From Pantoea sp. IMH (lineage in GTDB: Bacteria; Pseudomonadota; Gammaproteobacteria; Enterobacterales; Enterobacteriaceae), in NCBI RefSeq assembly GCF_000599885.1, contig NZ_JFGT01000004.1, positions 1-64,000 on the forward strand: a stretch of 64,000 nucleotides of DNA, given 5' to 3'. Below are positions 63,498-64,000 of this stretch, piece after piece (the stretch's first letter is position 1; every line of letters begins with the position of its first letter). The position numbers were made by a program, and so were the translations under genes. The notes below the pieces were generated by a model, which did not search any database, was not told the origin of the DNA, and worked only from the letters and a program-made list of their open reading frames with translations.

Positions 63498-64000
63498 AAA
63501 TGGATAAATCCGTCATAAACGTGAGTGGCAGGACCGGTCATATAGAGCGGATGACCCGGCCCTTTCCAGGCAATGTTCAGCGCGCCACCGGGCAGATCGA
63601 CCCGCACTTTCTCAGCCAGCAGGCCTTGTTGAATGCCTACCGCAACGGCAGCACAGGCACCGCTGCCGCAGGCCTGCGTTTCACCGGCACCGCGTTCGTA
63701 AACGCGCAGACGGATATGCTCACGGCTGGCAACTTCCATAAAACCAACGTTAACCCGTTCCGGAAAACGCTCATGGCTTTCCAGCACCGGGCCCAGCAGT
63801 TCAACCTGCGCCGTGATTACGCTATCGACCTGCAGGACGCAGTGGGGATTACCCATCGACACCACGCCACACATCACCGTCTGTTCGGCGGTACGCATCA
63901 GATAAAGGTTTTCAGCTTTGTTGGCGCGGAAAGGCACCTTTTGCGGCTCGAAGTCAGGCTCGCCCATATTAACGCACACCTGTTCATCCTGCGTGACGCT
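63494..64000 (-). CDS. dapF: Diaminopimelate epimerase (partial)
   Basis: DapF converts LL- to meso-diaminopimelate for lysine and peptidoglycan synthesis. The C-terminal 168 or so residues lie in the window; the 5' part continues past the right edge. The reading frame is open to the end ([19 protein letters not shown]). The catalytic base cysteine is in the [19 protein letters not shown] segment; the other active-site cysteine lies outside. The end [15 protein letters not shown]-like sequence matches the E. coli C-terminus. A methionine at 63979 is internal and not the start. Confidence 0.97.
   Translation of the reverse strand, partial: SVTQDEQVCVNMGEPDFEPQKVPFRANKAENLYLMRTAEQTVMCGVVSMGNPHCVLQVDSVITAQVELLGPVLESHERFPERVNVGFMEVASREHIRLRVYERGAGETQACGSGACAAVAVGIQQGLLAEKVRVDLPGGALNIAWKGPGHPLYMTGPATHVYDGFIHL

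Overview
The window looks like a chromosome segment of an enterobacterium. Almost every protein matches an Escherichia coli protein along its length, and most genes keep the E. coli order from rrnA to dapF (rrsA-hemG-trkH-yigZ-pepQ-fadBA-fre-ubiD ... rfaH-tatDCBA-ubiBJE-rmuC-udp-dlhH-metE-metR-yigM ... yigL-pldB-rhtBC-recQ-pldA-yigI-rarD ... corA-uvrD-yigB-xerC-yigA-dapF). Protein divergence and the exceptions to this order suggest a relative such as Pantoea, Erwinia or Mixta (Erwiniaceae). That placement is an inference and was not tested against a database.

Layout: 1-5474 holds a left-going ribosomal RNA operon (23S, tRNA-Ala, tRNA-Ile, 16S, twin promoters). Positions 5475-15300 carry hemG, trkH, yigZ, pepQ, the fadBA beta-oxidation operon under a FadR operator, fre and ubiD. 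Positions 15301-31281 are the main accessory block, sitting where E. coli has ubiD and rfaH as divergent neighbours. It contains a FixJ-type response regulator, an 1850-residue multidomain histidine kinase, a stand-alone receiver, two XapX membrane proteins, a YcaC-like hydrolase, a YtcJ-like amidohydrolase, a DoxX protein, an MFS transporter with a C-terminal extension, an alpha/beta hydrolase, a pirin and a LysR regulator. Positions 31282-64000 return to the core genome: rfaH, the Tat operon, ubiquinone genes, udp, metE/metR, glpTQ, phospholipase and exporter genes, recQ, corA, uvrD and the xerC-dapF cluster, which runs off the right edge.

The accessory block reads as one unit. Two gene trains diverge from a 325-bp control region (24002-24326) with a 24-bp near-perfect palindrome. 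One train runs left (ycaC-like, xapX, xapX, receiver, sensor kinase); the other runs right (amidohydrolase, doxX, MFS, alpha/beta hydrolase). The sensor and its receiver could therefore be co-transcribed with some of the effector genes. The enzyme and membrane families suggest handling of a small organic, perhaps toxic or reactive, compound, but the substrate cannot be read from the sequence. No integrase, transposase, tRNA junction or CRISPR array was seen around the block.

Smaller departures from E. coli order: mdtJI lies between rarD and corA where E. coli has yigF/yigG; yehS lies between metR and yigM; glpTQ lies between yigM and yigL without glpABC. Several control regions are readable: rrn P1/P2 and boxA, FadR at fadB, paired CRP sites flanking a CytR-like operator at udp, met boxes between metE and metR, a CRP site at glpT, a LexA box at uvrD, and a structured corA leader with a corL-like short ORF.
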